A stretch of 64,000 nucleotides of DNA from Juglans regia (lineage: Eukaryota; Streptophyta; Magnoliopsida; Fagales; Juglandaceae): positions 13,788,237 through 13,852,236 of the forward strand of contig NC_049902.1 of assembly GCF_001411555.2 (NCBI RefSeq), in the 5' to 3' direction. The position numbers and the translations under genes were made by a program. Shown piece after piece: positions 37,001 to 48,560 of the stretch. The notes under the pieces were generated by a model that was given only the letters and a program-made list of their open reading frames with translations, was not told the DNA's origin and did no database searches. Each line of letters opens with the position of its first letter. Position 1 is the first letter of the stretch.

Positions 37001-39465
37001 GTACTTGCTGGTAAAGGTACATTCTTGGTTCGCTTTTTTTATAAGTCTATCACATAGTCGCAGAACAATCAGTTTCCATGGAAAGGGATTTGGTGAAATT
37101 AGGCACCTCCCAAAGCGGCATTTTTGGCTTGGCAGTTTCTCTGGGTAATATTTTGACGACGGATAAGTTGCGAAAACGTAGGGTGATCATAGTAGATTGG
37201 TGCTGCACGTGGAAGAAAACTGGCGAGACTGTGGATCATCTCTTATTGCAATCTGAGCTTGCTAGAGCATTATGGGATGAAGTGTTTTGCATATTAGAGC
37301 TAGCTTGGGTTATACCCGCCATAGTGGCTATGCTGTTGGACAGCTGGACAAATCTAGGAGGCATTCTACAAATCAAAGCCGTGTGGAAGATGGTTCCTAT
37401 CTATATACTGTGGTGCTTGTAGAAGTAGCGAAATGACTGGACGCTCAAAGAGAAGGAGCGCACAATAGAGGAACTTAGATCTCTTTTTACTAGAACTCTA
37501 TTTCAATGGCCATAGCTATAGATTTTAATGGTCTTGGTGTTCATGACTTTCTTGTTTCCATTGCTTCTTCCTAGATAGGTGTTACCTCTTGTCTACCGTC
37601 TTGTGTACTTGGGCCATGCCTATTCTTATGAATACAATCGTTTACTTATCAAAAAAATTATGAGCTGAATATTTTCATTTTGTTGAAATAAAAGTAATTG
37701 ATGAATTACAACTCCTATCCTAATTGAGCCTTGAATGACTTAAGTTGTATACTATTTTACAAATAAACGATAAATGCAGTGCTGCCATGAATATTAAAAT
37801 TGCATTCCATTTTCATGACAACATCTGCTCGAATTGTTCAATTTTTAACAGCTTCTCTCTTCCATGGGTCTCCTCTTTCTACTATAAATGATATCATTAG
37901 GTCAAATATGGTGAAATCTGTCTATCTTGTATTCCTCCTCCACAGCTGCATCTTTAAGATAATGATTCGGGTAGGGGATATATATGGGAGTTTTGTATAT
38001 GCTGATGGCAGTGCCACTTCAGCAGAAAGAATACTCTACATTTTTTTTAAAAAAAAAATGAATTTTATGAAATCATATACCACAAGAACAATTTTATCTT
38101 TTATGATAGTAGATAGTGAACTGTAATTTGGGAAATGCCAAAAGAAACCCAAGTCATGATTGAGTATGGAAATATTCTCAGCATGAGTGTGATGCATAAC
38201 AAATTGGTAATGCCCAGATAACATTTCTTTCAAAACCAGTTCGGAAAAATAATCATAACGATTATCCCACAGAGCTGCCAATATCCACAAGACAGACCAA
38301 CATAAACATTCCAACAAAAGCTAGGTAATACAGATCATTGTTTCATAACACTGTTTTTGTGTTAAAAAAAGGAGATAACTGTTCATGCTCATGTATGCCC
38401 CAGACCCCTATCATTACTCTTTTTAGTACTCAAAATGGAATTGAAACTGTGGCAACACCATAGGTTGGCTCGCTATAGCATTTCTTCTTCATTCTCTCTC
38501 TGTCTCTCTCTCTCTCTCTGTCCTGAGACTAGTGCACGCATATCTGTTCTTTGTTGTGTATAGAGCACTTTTAAGAAAGGAGCTTTGTGGGAAGGGATGG
38601 CTACTTTTTTTTTTTTAATGAGAAGATTTTTAAATGTAAGGATAGGGTTCAGGCTATCTGATAATCTGTCTATTATGCTCAACTGATATAGAGAAAGAGT
38701 TGATTGGTGTCTGTTGCCCATGGTAGTAGATAATATTTTGCTGCATACTTGAACTATGCCTATTTACTTGTCCCAATAAATTTTTTCACTCATTAAAAAA
38801 AAAATATTTAGCTGTATTTTACTTATTAAAAAAATTTTTAGTTGCATTTTGCCTTGCATTGATGTTGCTTGTGTTGTTGAATTCACTGCAGGTGTCGACT
38901 CATAATTATAGCAATGATTTTTTTTACTGGGTGTGTGTAAAATTGAATCTTATCTGCAGCTTATCTGTGGCCAGATTGCACTGACTACTAAATGAGTACG
39001 AAATTTTCAGTTCCAAACTTGCCATATTAGACACTTGATTATTTTGCTTTTAATTTTTGGGGTTGGGGGGGAGGGAAGAGATGAGAGAGAGTTACTCTTT
39101 GTGACTCTGCTTTTTAATCAATCCAATGACTCTTATTTTATTTTTATTTTATACTAGTCTTTCTTTCTATGTTATCTTGGTGAGAATTTATGTTTTTTCT
39201 ACTTACTATTCAAACACTGAATTGTATAACATCATTTCAATACATGTAGCAACTCGATATTGCCGAGTATCTATGTAATACCTTAAATGTTCTTTCTTAT
39301 AGGGGGAGTGCATTTCCTGGTACAAGCATTGCCAGAGAGGAGAAGTGCCTTTGGGAGAAGAACAAAAGGCTTGCTATTTGTGGAGATTTCTGTGTTAGTC
39401 CAAATATTGAAGGTGCCATAGTTAGTGGCATAGCTGCTGCTTCCAAGCTTTCTAGCTGTTGGTAA
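25092..39465 (+). CDS. Renalase-like FAD/NAD(P)-dependent oxidoreductase, 9 exons, 366 aa
   Basis: Exons: 25092-25134, 25253-25352, 25597-25777, 27152-27224, 27320-27499, 33026-33123, 33291-33379, 33496-33669, 39303-39465. They total 1,101 bp. Every intron is GT-AG, phases agree throughout and no stop interrupts the frame. The N-terminus has the dinucleotide-binding motif GSGISG (residues 12-17), the ribose-binding glutamate in TIFESA (E35) and the GGR of FAD flavoproteins (41-43). The C-terminus has the second FAD-contact segment [11 protein letters not shown] ... EGAIVSG (336-355). This layout and length fit the renalase-like branch of NAD(P)-binding Rossmann/amine-oxidase-type flavoproteins; the substrate in plants is not known to me. 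The start leaves no room for a transit peptide, so a cytosolic site is likely unless an upstream exon exists. Introns 5 (5.5 kb) and 8 (5.6 kb) are swollen by transposons. Confidence 0.88.
25778..27151 (+). other. Intron 3 of the oxidoreductase gene
   Basis: 1.37 kb, gttta ... ttcag. Holds a poly-A tract of about 23 bases at 26499-26521 preceded by ttttttgataggtaaa, a wording typical of a retroposon tail, and a short MITE at 26600-26846. No extra exon is evident. Confidence 0.6.
26600..26846. mobile_element. Short MITE in intron 3
   Basis: The left end is aatgctagggggccaccc. The right end in inverse is aatgctaagtagcctc, with gccccctc further in. The interior is A/T-rich. The aatgcta ends resemble the Mutator-like MITE at 10971. 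No 9 bp duplication was found. Confidence 0.5.
28078..28156. other. Cluster of three perfect hairpins in intron 5
   Basis: CCTGGGT/ACCCAGG (28078-28096, 5-base loop), GCCTGGG/CCCAGGC (28112-28131, 6-base loop) and GGCCCTAGGT/ACCTAGGGCC (28132-28156, 5-base loop) follow each other in a GC-rich island of an otherwise AT-rich intron. They probably belong to a repeat whose edges I cannot see. Confidence 0.65.
29409..29430 (-). other. Conserved LTR hairpin A in the intron-5 element
   Basis: CTGGGAT (29409-29415) and ATCCCAG (29424-29430) form a perfect 7 bp stem with an 8-base loop. Relative to the copies at 45972 and 58020 (CTAGGAT/ATCCTAG), the third base pair has changed from A-T to G-C on both arms. 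Confidence 0.65.
30195..31039. mobile_element. Non-autonomous DNA element with gttttaataccgtttc ends
   Basis: The left end is gtttttaatactgtttt. The right end in inverse is gttttgaataccgtttc, 13 or 14 of 17 matching. The inner part repeats words built on 'gtac-gaaa' (tactggtcatttcggtg, gaaatttatatttccgtcc). A phrase gaaaatggggtctgaa occurs twice (about 30399 and 30453). 845 bp with no credible protein; target duplication not identified. Confidence 0.55.
33708..33899 (+). mobile_element. MITE, 'gagttgagatg' family, in intron 8
   Basis: The left end is aggttgtgtttggatg; the right end in inverse is agggtgagtttggttat. The core contains gagttgagttgagttgag, aaagttgaattatttatt and gttgtaatgatgaattgag. 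192 bp, short size class, about 40 bp after exon 8. Confidence 0.7.
34735..37656 (+). pseudogene. L1-type LINE in intron 8, 5'-truncated and decayed
   Basis: Pieces of an L1-like ORF2 appear in order. A pre-RT segment ([14 protein letters not shown]) is near 34790. Reverse transcriptase follows with [18 protein letters not shown], then VKDFRPI, then NAFVRGRQI, then [11 protein letters not shown] near 35340, then [14 protein letters not shown] near 35500. LFAYDTLIF near 35660 is where the family has F-A-D-D, so a catalytic aspartate is lost. A C-terminal part has [19 protein letters not shown] near 36172 and a zinc-finger-like end near 37200. Several stops and frame shifts occur. A MITE (36573-36947) splits it. 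The 3' end (cgtttacttatcaaaaaaa) is a typical plant LINE tail. The strand matches the host gene. Confidence 0.85.
36573..36947 (-). mobile_element. MITE, long size class, inside the LINE
   Basis: The left end is ggctccgtttggttttac. The right end in inverse is gcctcgtttggttacac, then agatcagatgagatgag. 375 bp; the inside matches the 8496-8877 copy (attctaacaatatttta becomes gttctaacaatatttta, then tcactactattcac). It interrupts the LINE reading frame, so it came later. Confidence 0.75.
37657..39302 (+). other. Remainder of intron 8
   Basis: Non-coding. A (tc)n-like run lies at about 38490-38520. 38590-38815 resembles an old LINE 3' end (catacttgaactatgcct, then tatttacttgtcc). The acceptor ...tcttatag precedes exon 9. 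Confidence 0.5.
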
Positions 39466-40721
39466 CAATCCTCTCATCATTTCACCAAATAACTTCCTTT
39501 ACTGTCTGTCTGTATCTGTCTGTCATCTGGGCAGCTACTTGTTAAAATTTAGGTGTATCTGCAATTTGGTTGGGCTTCATATTGGTGAAAGATTTTTTGG
39601 GAAACTGTAATCAGAGTGCTATAAAACTGCTTCATGAAATTGATCATTGTGATCAACAGAAAAAAAAATAAAAAAAAAGTATATTCATAAGCTCTTTTAG
39701 TTGAACGAATGATATTCATGATTGCAGACTAGATTATTTACGTATTAGTTGTATATGTTTGAACTCTTTAATAGTTCCACTCTTTATTTCCTCTCCCACT
39801 TCCTGGGAATAGGATCCTCATAAACCTCAAACCTCTGTAAAAACAGAAAAAGAAAAAAGAATAGATTCTACTAGCAGTTGACTTAACTCGCCACAAATAT
39901 TATAATATAGCTATTACGGCACATTTAAACCGTCGTTGAAAAGATGGTTTTTGAGTGACCTTCGCCTTACTTGTAACAACAAAACTAGTTATAATAAGTT
40001 TATTAAATGTAAAATCAATCTTTCGGTTTTCATTTGAAAAGTAAAAGATAAAAAATAAAGATTAACAAAATCAAAATAGGCTATCATTTTTTTCTTTCAA
40101 CTGCTAATACAATTTCGAACAGAATATTTACCATAAGACATTAAGCCATGCGATTTAATGAATAACAGACATGTCGTGTTTTAATGTCCATGCCATAAAC
40201 TCATTAAAAACAATGCTGACGCGATATTGTCCATCAACCATTAAATTAACTTTGATATTTAAAATAACAAATTTAATACCACATCCACACACTAGGATAA
40301 GAGTGTGATGATGTGTATTGTATAGAACTTTTCTATTAGATACTATATTACCTTACCATCCTTTGGAATAGAGAAGTGTGATTCATTATTCTTTCTGCCA
40401 TTATCTTTCCACGATCATCTAATATGGTATTAAATTATTCGAAAATTATTTATAATTCATTATTAATCATTAAATCATTTGATACCACATTGTAAGGGAA
40501 TGATGATCAAGAAAATGATGAATTAAACTTCTCTTAGGATATTACTATCTTGCCATTTTCTCACTTTGCTAAAACTCTTGGAAAATGCCATGTATTATTA
40601 TATCTTTCTTTAACTTTCATCCTATTATAATAAAGTGATTCGTAATATATAACATTACTCGTAACTCTTAAACAAATCTCTTAAAAAAAAAGAAAACAAT
40701 TCAAAGCCTACTTAACACTGT
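39466..40721. other. Downstream intergenic stretch
   Basis: 3' region of the oxidoreductase gene followed by AT-rich DNA. No other gene, RNA or clear transposon seen. A/T runs near 39660-39680 could serve as polyadenylation context, but no site can be fixed from sequence alone. Confidence 0.45.
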
Positions 40722-40979
40722 CACATCATGATGTGGGCATAGTGGTCAAAAGTGCAAACCCTAGGAGAATACAAAGGGGCAAAACCCTAGCACAACAAAG
40801 GGATGAAACCCTAGCAGAGCAAAGGTTGAGAGAAGCTTCAAGAGAAAAATACTTCAATTGAATTAAAATCGTGCGTGTAAGGTGACCAAAACAAGTATTT
40901 ATATTAGTACATAAGAAAATAAAATACATGTGACTAACATGTGATACAAAGAAGAATAAAAAGAATAAATTTAATTCAT
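40722..40979 (-). mobile_element. Ty1/copia LTR (3' LTR of the minus-strand element)
   Basis: About 258 bp directly beyond the end of the copia polyprotein. On the minus strand the junction is a purine-rich cttgaagggg tract followed by tatcatgaatt; the other end reads catcatgatgtgaca. It contains repeated gggttt(t/c) phrases (aaaccctagcacaacaaag). The matching LTR lies outside the window, so limits are set by the TG/CA rule. Confidence 0.6.
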
Positions 40980-43900
40980 GATACCCCTTCAAGATGGAGA
41001 ATATATAGAATGGACTCCCCCATCTTGAAAACTAAGTGATGAAATTGCTGAAAACCAAGAGGTTTGGTTAACACATCAGCAAGTTGATGATTAGAAGCCA
41101 AGTCAAAGGTCTTGATAACTCCAGCTTGAATTTTTTCTCGAATAAAGTAACAATCAAGCTCAATGTGCTTTGTTCCTTCATGAAAGATTGGATTGGAAAC
41201 AATGTGTAAGGCAGTCTGACTATCATAAAAAGGTTGAGCACTATGAGTATGAGAAATACCAAAATCAGATAAGAGAGTGAGAAACCAAATAATATCACAA
41301 GTGGTAGAAGCCATGGATCTATATTCAGCTTCTGCAGAAGATCTAGAAAGTGGTCTATTTCTTTGTTTTCCAAGAAACCAAAGAATCCCTAAGAAAAATA
41401 CAATAACCACTTATAGATCTTTTACTGTTAGGAGAAGAGGCCCAATCACAATCAGCAAAAACTTTGAGAGATAATGAATTGGCAGCTGGGAAGAAAGACC
41501 ATGACCAGGAGTGCCTTTGATATATTGTAGAATTCTGTAGGCTACTTGTAAATGGGGCTGCCTAGGCTGAGCAATGTATTGGCTAAGCCTATTAACAAAA
41601 TAATACAAGTCTGGCCAAGTTAATGTGAGGTAAAGAAGTCGACCTACAAGTCTTCTATAAACTGTAGGGTCAAGCAACAAGTCTCTCACATCTTTACTCA
41701 ACTTAATATTTTGTTCCATAGGAAAAACAACAGGTTTAGAAGCAAGTAAACTAGTTTCTTGAAGAATCTCAAAAGAATATTTTCTTTGACATAAAGAAAT
41801 ACAAGCAGAAGATCGAGCCACTTTTAAACCAAGGAAATACTTGAGCTTACCAAGGTCTTTGAGCTTAAACTTCTCATCAAGCAAGGACTTTAAAAGCTCA
41901 ACAGATTTCATATCATTACTAGCTATGAGAATATCATCAATATAGACAAGAAAGGGTAATAAAAGATGAACTCTCAGTCTTAGTAAAAAGTGAATAATTA
42001 GGTTTGAATTATTGAAAACCCATACTGAGTATATAAGTTGAAAACTTGGAGAACCACTGCCGTGAGGCCTAGAGAATAATTAGCTTTGGATTGTTGAAAA
42101 CCCATATTGAGTATATAAGCTGAAAACTTGGAGAACCACTGCCGTGAGGCCTGTTTCAAACCATAGAGTGATTTATTCAATTTGCAAACTTGGGACCTCC
42201 TTTAAATGTTAAACCAGGAGGTAAAACCACGTATACTTTTTTAGATAAGTCTCCACGCAAAAAAACATTATTTACATCAAGCTGTGTAAGATACCAGCCT
42301 TTCACAGTAGCAATGGCCAAAAGAGTTCTAACAGTAGCCATTTTAGCAGTAGGTGAATAGGTTTCAGAATAATCCAATCCTTTAGTTTGGGTATAACTCT
42401 TGGCAACCAACCTTGCCTTATATCTTTCAATAGAACCATCGGCACGATACTTAATCTTATAAATTCATTTGCAGCCTATAAGCTTCTTACTAGGAGGTAA
42501 AGAAGTAACAATCCATGTATTATTAATTTTCAAGGCTGCAATCTCAGCTGACATGGCATCTCTCCAATGAGAGTGCTTGACAGCTTGATGATAGAACTCA
42601 AGTTCAGTATTGGCAGAGATGGACATGACAAAATATTTATGTGAAGAAGAAATATTAGCATAAGATAGAAAGTTGAAAATGTCATATTTAGGAGAGAATG
42701 ACAAAAGGGTAGAAGAACCAGATGAATCAGAAATTGTTGAAGGATTTGATGTAGAGTGTGCAGATAGGGAATTGCAATGAAAGTTCTGCAAATAACCAGG
42801 TACCTTTCTGATTCTAAAAGATCTTCTAGGAAGATCAGAAGGCATTGGTACAGTGATAGAAATTGGGGAAGAAGAAGACTGAATAGATGAATCATTTGAA
42901 TAAGAAGGTGAAGAGGAGTTAAGAGGTAAATCAGTAGAAAGTGCTGTTGAAGGCACAATTAAAGAATCTAAAGTTGAACATTCAACAGGAAAAATAGAAG
43001 GTATGATAGAAGAAAAATCAGTGGTATTTTGAGAAGTAAAAGAAAAAAATATGTTGATGGAAAATAACATTTCTTTATATAAAAGATTGATTAGTTTTAT
43101 ATCAAGAAGTTTGTAACCTTTTATGCCAAAAGGATAACCAAGAAAAGTACAAGTTCGAGCCTTAGGATCAAATTTGGTTCGAGATCTTTGTAAAATTGAA
43201 GCAAAACAAAGGCAACCAAAAGTTCTTAAATGATCATAAGAGGGAGAAGTTTTAAACAAAAGCTCAAAAGAAGATTTTTGTTTTAAAAGAGGAGTAAGAA
43301 ACTTATTAATGAGATAAGTTGTTGTTAAAACAACATCACCCAAAAATGAATAGGCAGATGAGACTGAATCATCATTGTTCTAGCTATATTAAGGATGTGC
43401 TGATGTTTTCTCTCCACAATAGAGTTTTGTTGAGGAGTTTCAATACAACTGTGCTGATGTATTATGCCTTTAGAATGCAAAAAAGGAGCAAATGAAAATT
43501 CTTTGCCATGATCAGTTTGAAGTGATTTTATTTTTAAATGAACTTGTGTTTCAACCATTTTATAAAAAACTCTAAAGATATGTGAAACTTCAGATTTATG
43601 CGTAAGAAGATAAAGCCAAGTGGCATGAGTTGAATCATCAACAATAGTCAAAAAATATTTGTAGCCTTCAACAGTAGGTACATAATATGGATCTCAAACA
43701 TCACAATGAATAAGATTAAAAGGAGCAACAGACAAATGAACATTATTAGGAAAATGTAATTTCCTTTGTTTAATTAAGGACAAATCATGTAAGGATTGCA
43801 TGGAACAGTTGATTTAGGAACAAAATTATTCACAAACAGCATCTTGAAATTAGAAGAATGACCAAGTCTATTATGCCAAAGCTCATAATTAGAGCATTTG

Positions 43901-44443
43901 AAAGAAATTGAGCAAACATGTGAAGATATTGTATTAGGTAAATAAGCAGCATATGTACTAGAAAAAGAAGTAGGTTTAGAAATAGAAAGGCTTGACTGCT
44001 GCAGTATATAAAGGCCTACCTGCAATCTACCCACTCCAATCAGCCTCCAACGAATCAGGTCATGTATTAGACAAATGTCAGAGGAAAATAGAAAGCAACA
44101 AGTTAGTGATTGTGTTAACTTGCTAATGGAAATCAATTTGAATTTAAAAGTTGGAACACATAGAACTTCATGTAAAAAAAGATGTTCAGAAATAGAAACA
44201 GAGCCAATATGTGTAACAGACACAGATTGACCATTAGAAAGTTTCACAGAAGCATTAACAGCACTGGTAATGGAAGTAAAACAATCAATAGAAGGAACCA
44301 TATGATTAGTGGCTCCAGTATGAAGAATCCAGGAATTTGAATCAAATGTAGCAGACTGAGCAACAAAAAAAAAAAAAAAAAAAAACAAAGTGAGTATTAT
44401 TATGAGGAAAAATAATAACAGAAAAAGAATTCGAAACAACTGT
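40976..44443 (-). pseudogene. Ty1/copia polyprotein pseudogene (protease-integrase-RT-RNase H)
   Basis: Minus strand, N to C. The protease region near 44330 reads SWILHTGATNHM; the family's catalytic D-T-G aspartate is histidine here. The integrase zinc region HNRLGHSS lies near 43870. The integrase core (43651-43330) has LTIVDDSTHATW-type, QTDHGKEF and QNSIVERKHQ segments, so the D-D-E acids remain. RTFGCLCFASILQRSRTKFD follows near 43215. Reverse transcriptase has [18 protein letters not shown] near 42320, [13 protein letters not shown] near 42150 and YIDDILIAS near 41930. RNase H has SRSSAEAEYRSMAS near 41325. Stops, frame shifts and an 88 bp internal duplication at 42000-42165 break it. 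Such proteins copy and integrate the retrotransposon; this copy cannot. Confidence 0.88.
42000..42165 (-). repeat. 88 bp-spaced tandem duplication in copia RT
   Basis: The phrase attgttgaaaacccatat, then tgagtatataag, then gaaaacttggagaaccactg, then ccgtgaggcct occurs at about 42009-42072 and again at 42097-42160, with a few differences. It lies between GLKQASRQW and YIDD and duplicates part of the reverse transcriptase. Confidence 0.8.
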
Positions 44444-45099
44444 TGTGACGCCCCTAGATTTCGCTTGGGATCGGAAGGACATCCGAAGCGTTGGGACATG
44501 TAACACAAGGTTATCTGCCCCCGTTCATGACATATAAGATGCAATGTTCCTAACATGTATCTAGCATTATGCAATATTCACAACGGATATGTTTTTTTAG
44601 AGCAATACTATGCACCAAACTTATAATATCCCAAATAGTTAAAACATAAACCATGCATACTTAAAACATTCATGATTACAACATGAGTCTCAGAAGATTG
44701 TAATCTCAAAATAACGGAGACCATGCTCCATAATTACATTGTCAAAATACACTATTGGGCTAGTTCATTGAGTAATTCGTGTAACTCGACTAACGATACC
44801 AGAATACTATCCAAATACTTAACTATGGAGGCTGCAAGCTCCGTGTTGCATTTATGGCGTCTAGTCAACCTCCTCCAATCTGCCAGTGTCTGCTCCCTAC
44901 TCTGATCCTGACACATTGCCTACCATTCGGGGAGAATGGAAGTTGGGACTACCACAGTGAGATTTGATTACAAATCTCAGCAAGTTAACAAGAAACTTCC
45001 ACACAGGTTAATGATGCATGCATGACAGTAAAAGCATGAATGTATAATCAAAGTCATAAGTAAGCATAGCATAGCTTAACATATAGCATAAATGACATA

Positions 45100-45560
45100 A
45101 CTTGGACTGAAATTGGAACTTAGCTTGACGTGACATGGCATGTACATGAACTTAAAACATAACAAGGACTAGCAACATAGCATGAACGTGAACTTGAAAC
45201 ATAACATGGATTTGAAACATAACATGAACGTGAACATACATAATTTGAACATGAATTTGAACATAATATGAACTTGAGCACAACATAACATAAACGTGAA
45301 CTTGAAACACAACGTGAACGTGAACATGACATAACATGTATGTGAACTTGAACATAACATGAACATGAACATGAACATAACATGACATAAACATGAACTA
45401 TAAACATATTCTTGTCTCATGAGGTTACCATAATTGAGTAATCTTATCTAATGATGTTACCATGATTGCGTATTCTTATCTCATGAGGTTACCATGATTG
45501 ACATGAATTTAAAACTTGACATGAATGTAAACTTGAACATAACATAACTTGAAATACATG
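45100..45560. repeat. acatgaac(t/g)tgaac-type degenerate array
   Basis: Words such as aacatgaac, aacgtgaac and aacttgaaacata repeat with irregular spacing of about 12-20 bases. The inverse (ttcatgttatgttcaagttc) fills 58440-58800 and 62960-63210 in the other family-B copies, so it is a constant LTR module. All frames translate as Cys/Val/His/Met/Ser repeats, which are not proteins. Confidence 0.75.
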
Positions 45561-45971
45561 AACTTGGAATCTTATTCAATAGACTTAATTAATAAAAATG
45601 ACCATACGGGTGCTACACGGGTCCCCTTGAGCTGTGTGTCCCTTTCGATTACTGCATCACAACACAAGTGTCTATACCAGCTGTGAGTGCGTTAATACGT
45701 ACTCCACAGTTTGTAGTGCCCCCATGTATTCTGTGTCACAATTGCTGTGTCTCACGTAGTGTATGCTCCACAGTTGTTCTGGCTCCAAGAATTGTTTGTG
45801 CCACACTTGTTGTGGACACACGTAACATAAAGTGTGGCTCTATCGGTGTTAGTGCCTGGCGCGCTCTGGTGACCAGCTAGTTAGGTCCCATTTGCAACCT
45901 ATTGGCTGTAATTCGTCAATCCAGGAAATTTCACATCTATTTAGACACTCCAGCATGAACAAAGGAGTTCT

Positions 45972-45993
45972 ACTAGGATATTATCCTATCCTA
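45972..45993 (-). other. Conserved LTR hairpin A
   Basis: CTAGGAT (45972-45978) and ATCCTAG (45987-45993), a perfect 7 bp stem with an 8-base loop, next to gcgcttagggtcgtgatt (inverse of the cacgaccctaagcgc motif). Confidence 0.65.
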
Positions 45994-48155
45994 GCGCTTA
46001 GGGTCGTGATTGACATGAATAACTTAACTGGCACACATTACATTTCGTAACATGATGTGACATGAACGAAAGATGATATACATGACATACTTTGAGACAT
46101 AAATATAATAGACAACATTTCATAACATGACATATATGTAACAGATAGTATTTCATAACATGACACAACATGTAATGGACAACATTTTGTAACATGGTAT
46201 AACATGTGACAGAGAATATTATGTGACAAAACATACATGTAACAGATAGCATACGTAAAGTGACATACTTGCAACAAATAATAACATGAGACAAAATATA
46301 TTATGTAACAGATAAGTATTTCGTGATAGAATAATTCTTGTAATAGATAAACATGCGATGATATGGCATTTATAACAACAAACCTTACTCATCACACATG
46401 CATAGTAAACTGATAGTAAGTTAAAAACTAACTTACCTCGATCGTCGCGTTCTAAGAGAATAAAGCACGAAACACGAGGAACATTCATAGGCCATTTCTC
46501 TTATTTTGGTTATAATTTCTTCTATCTTCAAAACCCATGATTAAACCAAAATTTTATAACAATGATCTTTCTATCCTAACTTTAAAAATACACTTAAAAA
46601 ATATCCATTAAGAAAAGCTAATCATCAACACCAAACTTTTTATAAAAAGACCCAAACTTTTTAATAAAAAGTAAACCCTTAAATCATAAGTTTTGACCAT
46701 AAGAAAAACATCTCAAAGAATTCCAAAAAATCAAATCTTACTTCTAACATATTCATAGCATCATCCTAAGATCAACCATGATTTAAATCATTAAACAAAA
46801 TTCACCAAAATCACAAAACAACACTTAGAGTTTTTGGTTTTACACTTAGTCCAAAAACAAAAACTTTTCTCTCAACTAACTTTGATCAATCTCTTGATCC
46901 ATGGCTTAAAGACATGTGATCTTTAAAACGTCTCATGGTTTAAAAATGTGTCCTAAAGAAGATCCAACCATCAAACTTAAAATCACATGGCTAAAACTCA
47001 ATAAAATATGGATCTAACCCAAAACATCAAATCTTAGGCCTAACCGAAATCCTCTTGCATAGAAAAATTATATCTTTAAAACTAATACTAAATATCTTCA
47101 AAATAACATCCTAACATGTACATAAGAGGCTTAGGATTATCATATAAAAATATCAAAGCCTATGGAATAAGATCAAACTACGAAATATTCAAATTTTCCC
47201 AAAACAAAAATTGTGTTTCCACTTCCAGTTTTCAAGTTTCTAAATCTAAGGAAATCTATCATCAAAAGCTTTATCCATACAGTAAAACCTCAATGAACAT
47301 TCATAAACACATGCTAACAAAAGTCCATATAATTTTAGGACCAAGATATGTCCATTAGCTTGGTCAAAAATTCCAAAACATGACATACTCTCAAGTTTCA
47401 CACTCAGAATGACATTTCCATGGTTCAAAATACTTTTGACCGATCAAATGAGTATGAAATGAGACTAATAAGATATCCACAGAAACTAAACTCAAAGATG
47501 AATAACTTTTATGAAGGATCCATCGTGCAAAAATACTTACAAAGGGTCAAAAACTGCCATGTAAAAAAGATCCAGAAATCTGCCCGAGAGAGCTCTTGTG
47601 AGTTTCTCTCTAAGAACGGGGTGAAGAAGTGATAAAATTGAGTGAAATGTGCCCTGCACAAATTTAGACTCCTGGAGGGGGAAGTTATGGGTTTGAATGA
47701 CCCTTGATTCGAGTTGGCTATGTGACATAAAGTGGAGAATAGTGAGGGGCAAGAACTGCCTGCAGTAGCTGTGAGAGATGGAGGTTGATGGAGTGGATTT
47801 CTCCTTCACATCAAGGCACTATTGGGTGCAACCAATGGTAGTGGATAGTCTGCCATGTGGGGTAGGACACTTCTTCAAGAAGCTTTGCCAAGGAGGCCAA
47901 ATTCGTGGGCCCCAACCAAGTGGGCTTCAAATTGGAGTTAAGGGGGTTTCGTTAGGGTTTGAGATGCTATCAAGCCCGAAATCAAATTTTCTTAGCCCAA
48001 TCAAATTTTCAAGGTTCTACAGATTGGATAATGATATCATAACAAAGATTTGATTAATTAATAGCATGTGGAAGTGATTTAATCAAGTGATTAAACACAA
48101 TGTTAGAAATTGGGTTAGAAAGGGTTTGGTGGCCAACTTTAGGGTTTGAGAAACT

Positions 48156-48336
48156 AGTAATTCCACATTGTTTACATACTGGTCTATCCTTATTAGAAAA
48201 TGATATAACAAATTTGATTCCATCAATTTGAGAAGCAAAAACATGTGAATCAACAAGGGGAAGAGAAACAGAAGAGATTTCTCGTTGCTGTTCCTCTTGT
48301 AAAACAAGAGAAAAAAACTTTATTAAGAGGAGGCAG
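48156..48336 (-). pseudogene. Ty1/copia gag fragment
   Basis: Minus-strand reading gives a gag tail with FFSLVLQEEQQREIS and the start of a zinc knuckle (DRPVCKQCG), as in copia gag proteins. It is cut on one side by the family-B LTR and on the other by the gag-only LTR element at 48337. The rest of the copia 5' half is not in the window. Confidence 0.7.
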
Positions 48337-48553
48337 TGTGACATCAAGACCCCAAAAATGTGATTTTAATTATTATTTTTATTTCTATTACTAATTTTAA
48401 GATATGTTTTAAACTAGTGATTTTATTTGAGTGAGTTTCTTCCACTATCTTCACCCGTAAGTCTCAATATTTATCTCTTAATTGAATAAGTTTTCTAACG
48501 GGAGACCCAACTCACGTAAAAAATCCTACCATAAATCCTCCCTTTTCCCTCTC

Positions 48554-48560
48554 TATAATA
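48554..48560 (+). promoter_or_regulatory. Putative TATA box of the 5' LTR
   Basis: tataata after a CT-rich run (ttccctctc). The equivalent position of the 3' LTR reads tataaaa (54484-54490). Conserved placement about 215 bp into each LTR supports a promoter role. Confidence 0.45.

Larger units (their letters stand above)
44444..48155 (-). mobile_element. Family-B LTR copy inserted in copia, truncated
   Basis: Minus-strand counterpart of the 55023-59382 element. Its LTR end (gatcccaagcgaaatc, then ggggcgtcaca) is at the left edge. It then shows the tgagatttg/caaatctca palindrome (44958-44979), the acatgaac array, the small stem-loop (45972-45993) and the segment attgtgtttaatcacttg, then attaaatcactt, at about 48070-48105. 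Relative to the intact copy about 0.7 kb of the LTR start is missing. It splits the copia gag from the protease. No coding sequence of its own. Confidence 0.7.

Noticed and set aside
42530..42958. 142-residue minus-strand frame in copia
   Set aside because: Alternative frame of the spacer between integrase and RT; the other frame carries the family sequence.
45120..45420. Three overlapping 80-95 residue minus-strand frames rich in Cys, Val, His, Ser
   Set aside because: They are translations of the acatgaac-type degenerate array; each frame gives a repeat peptide and the same happens at 58464-58840.
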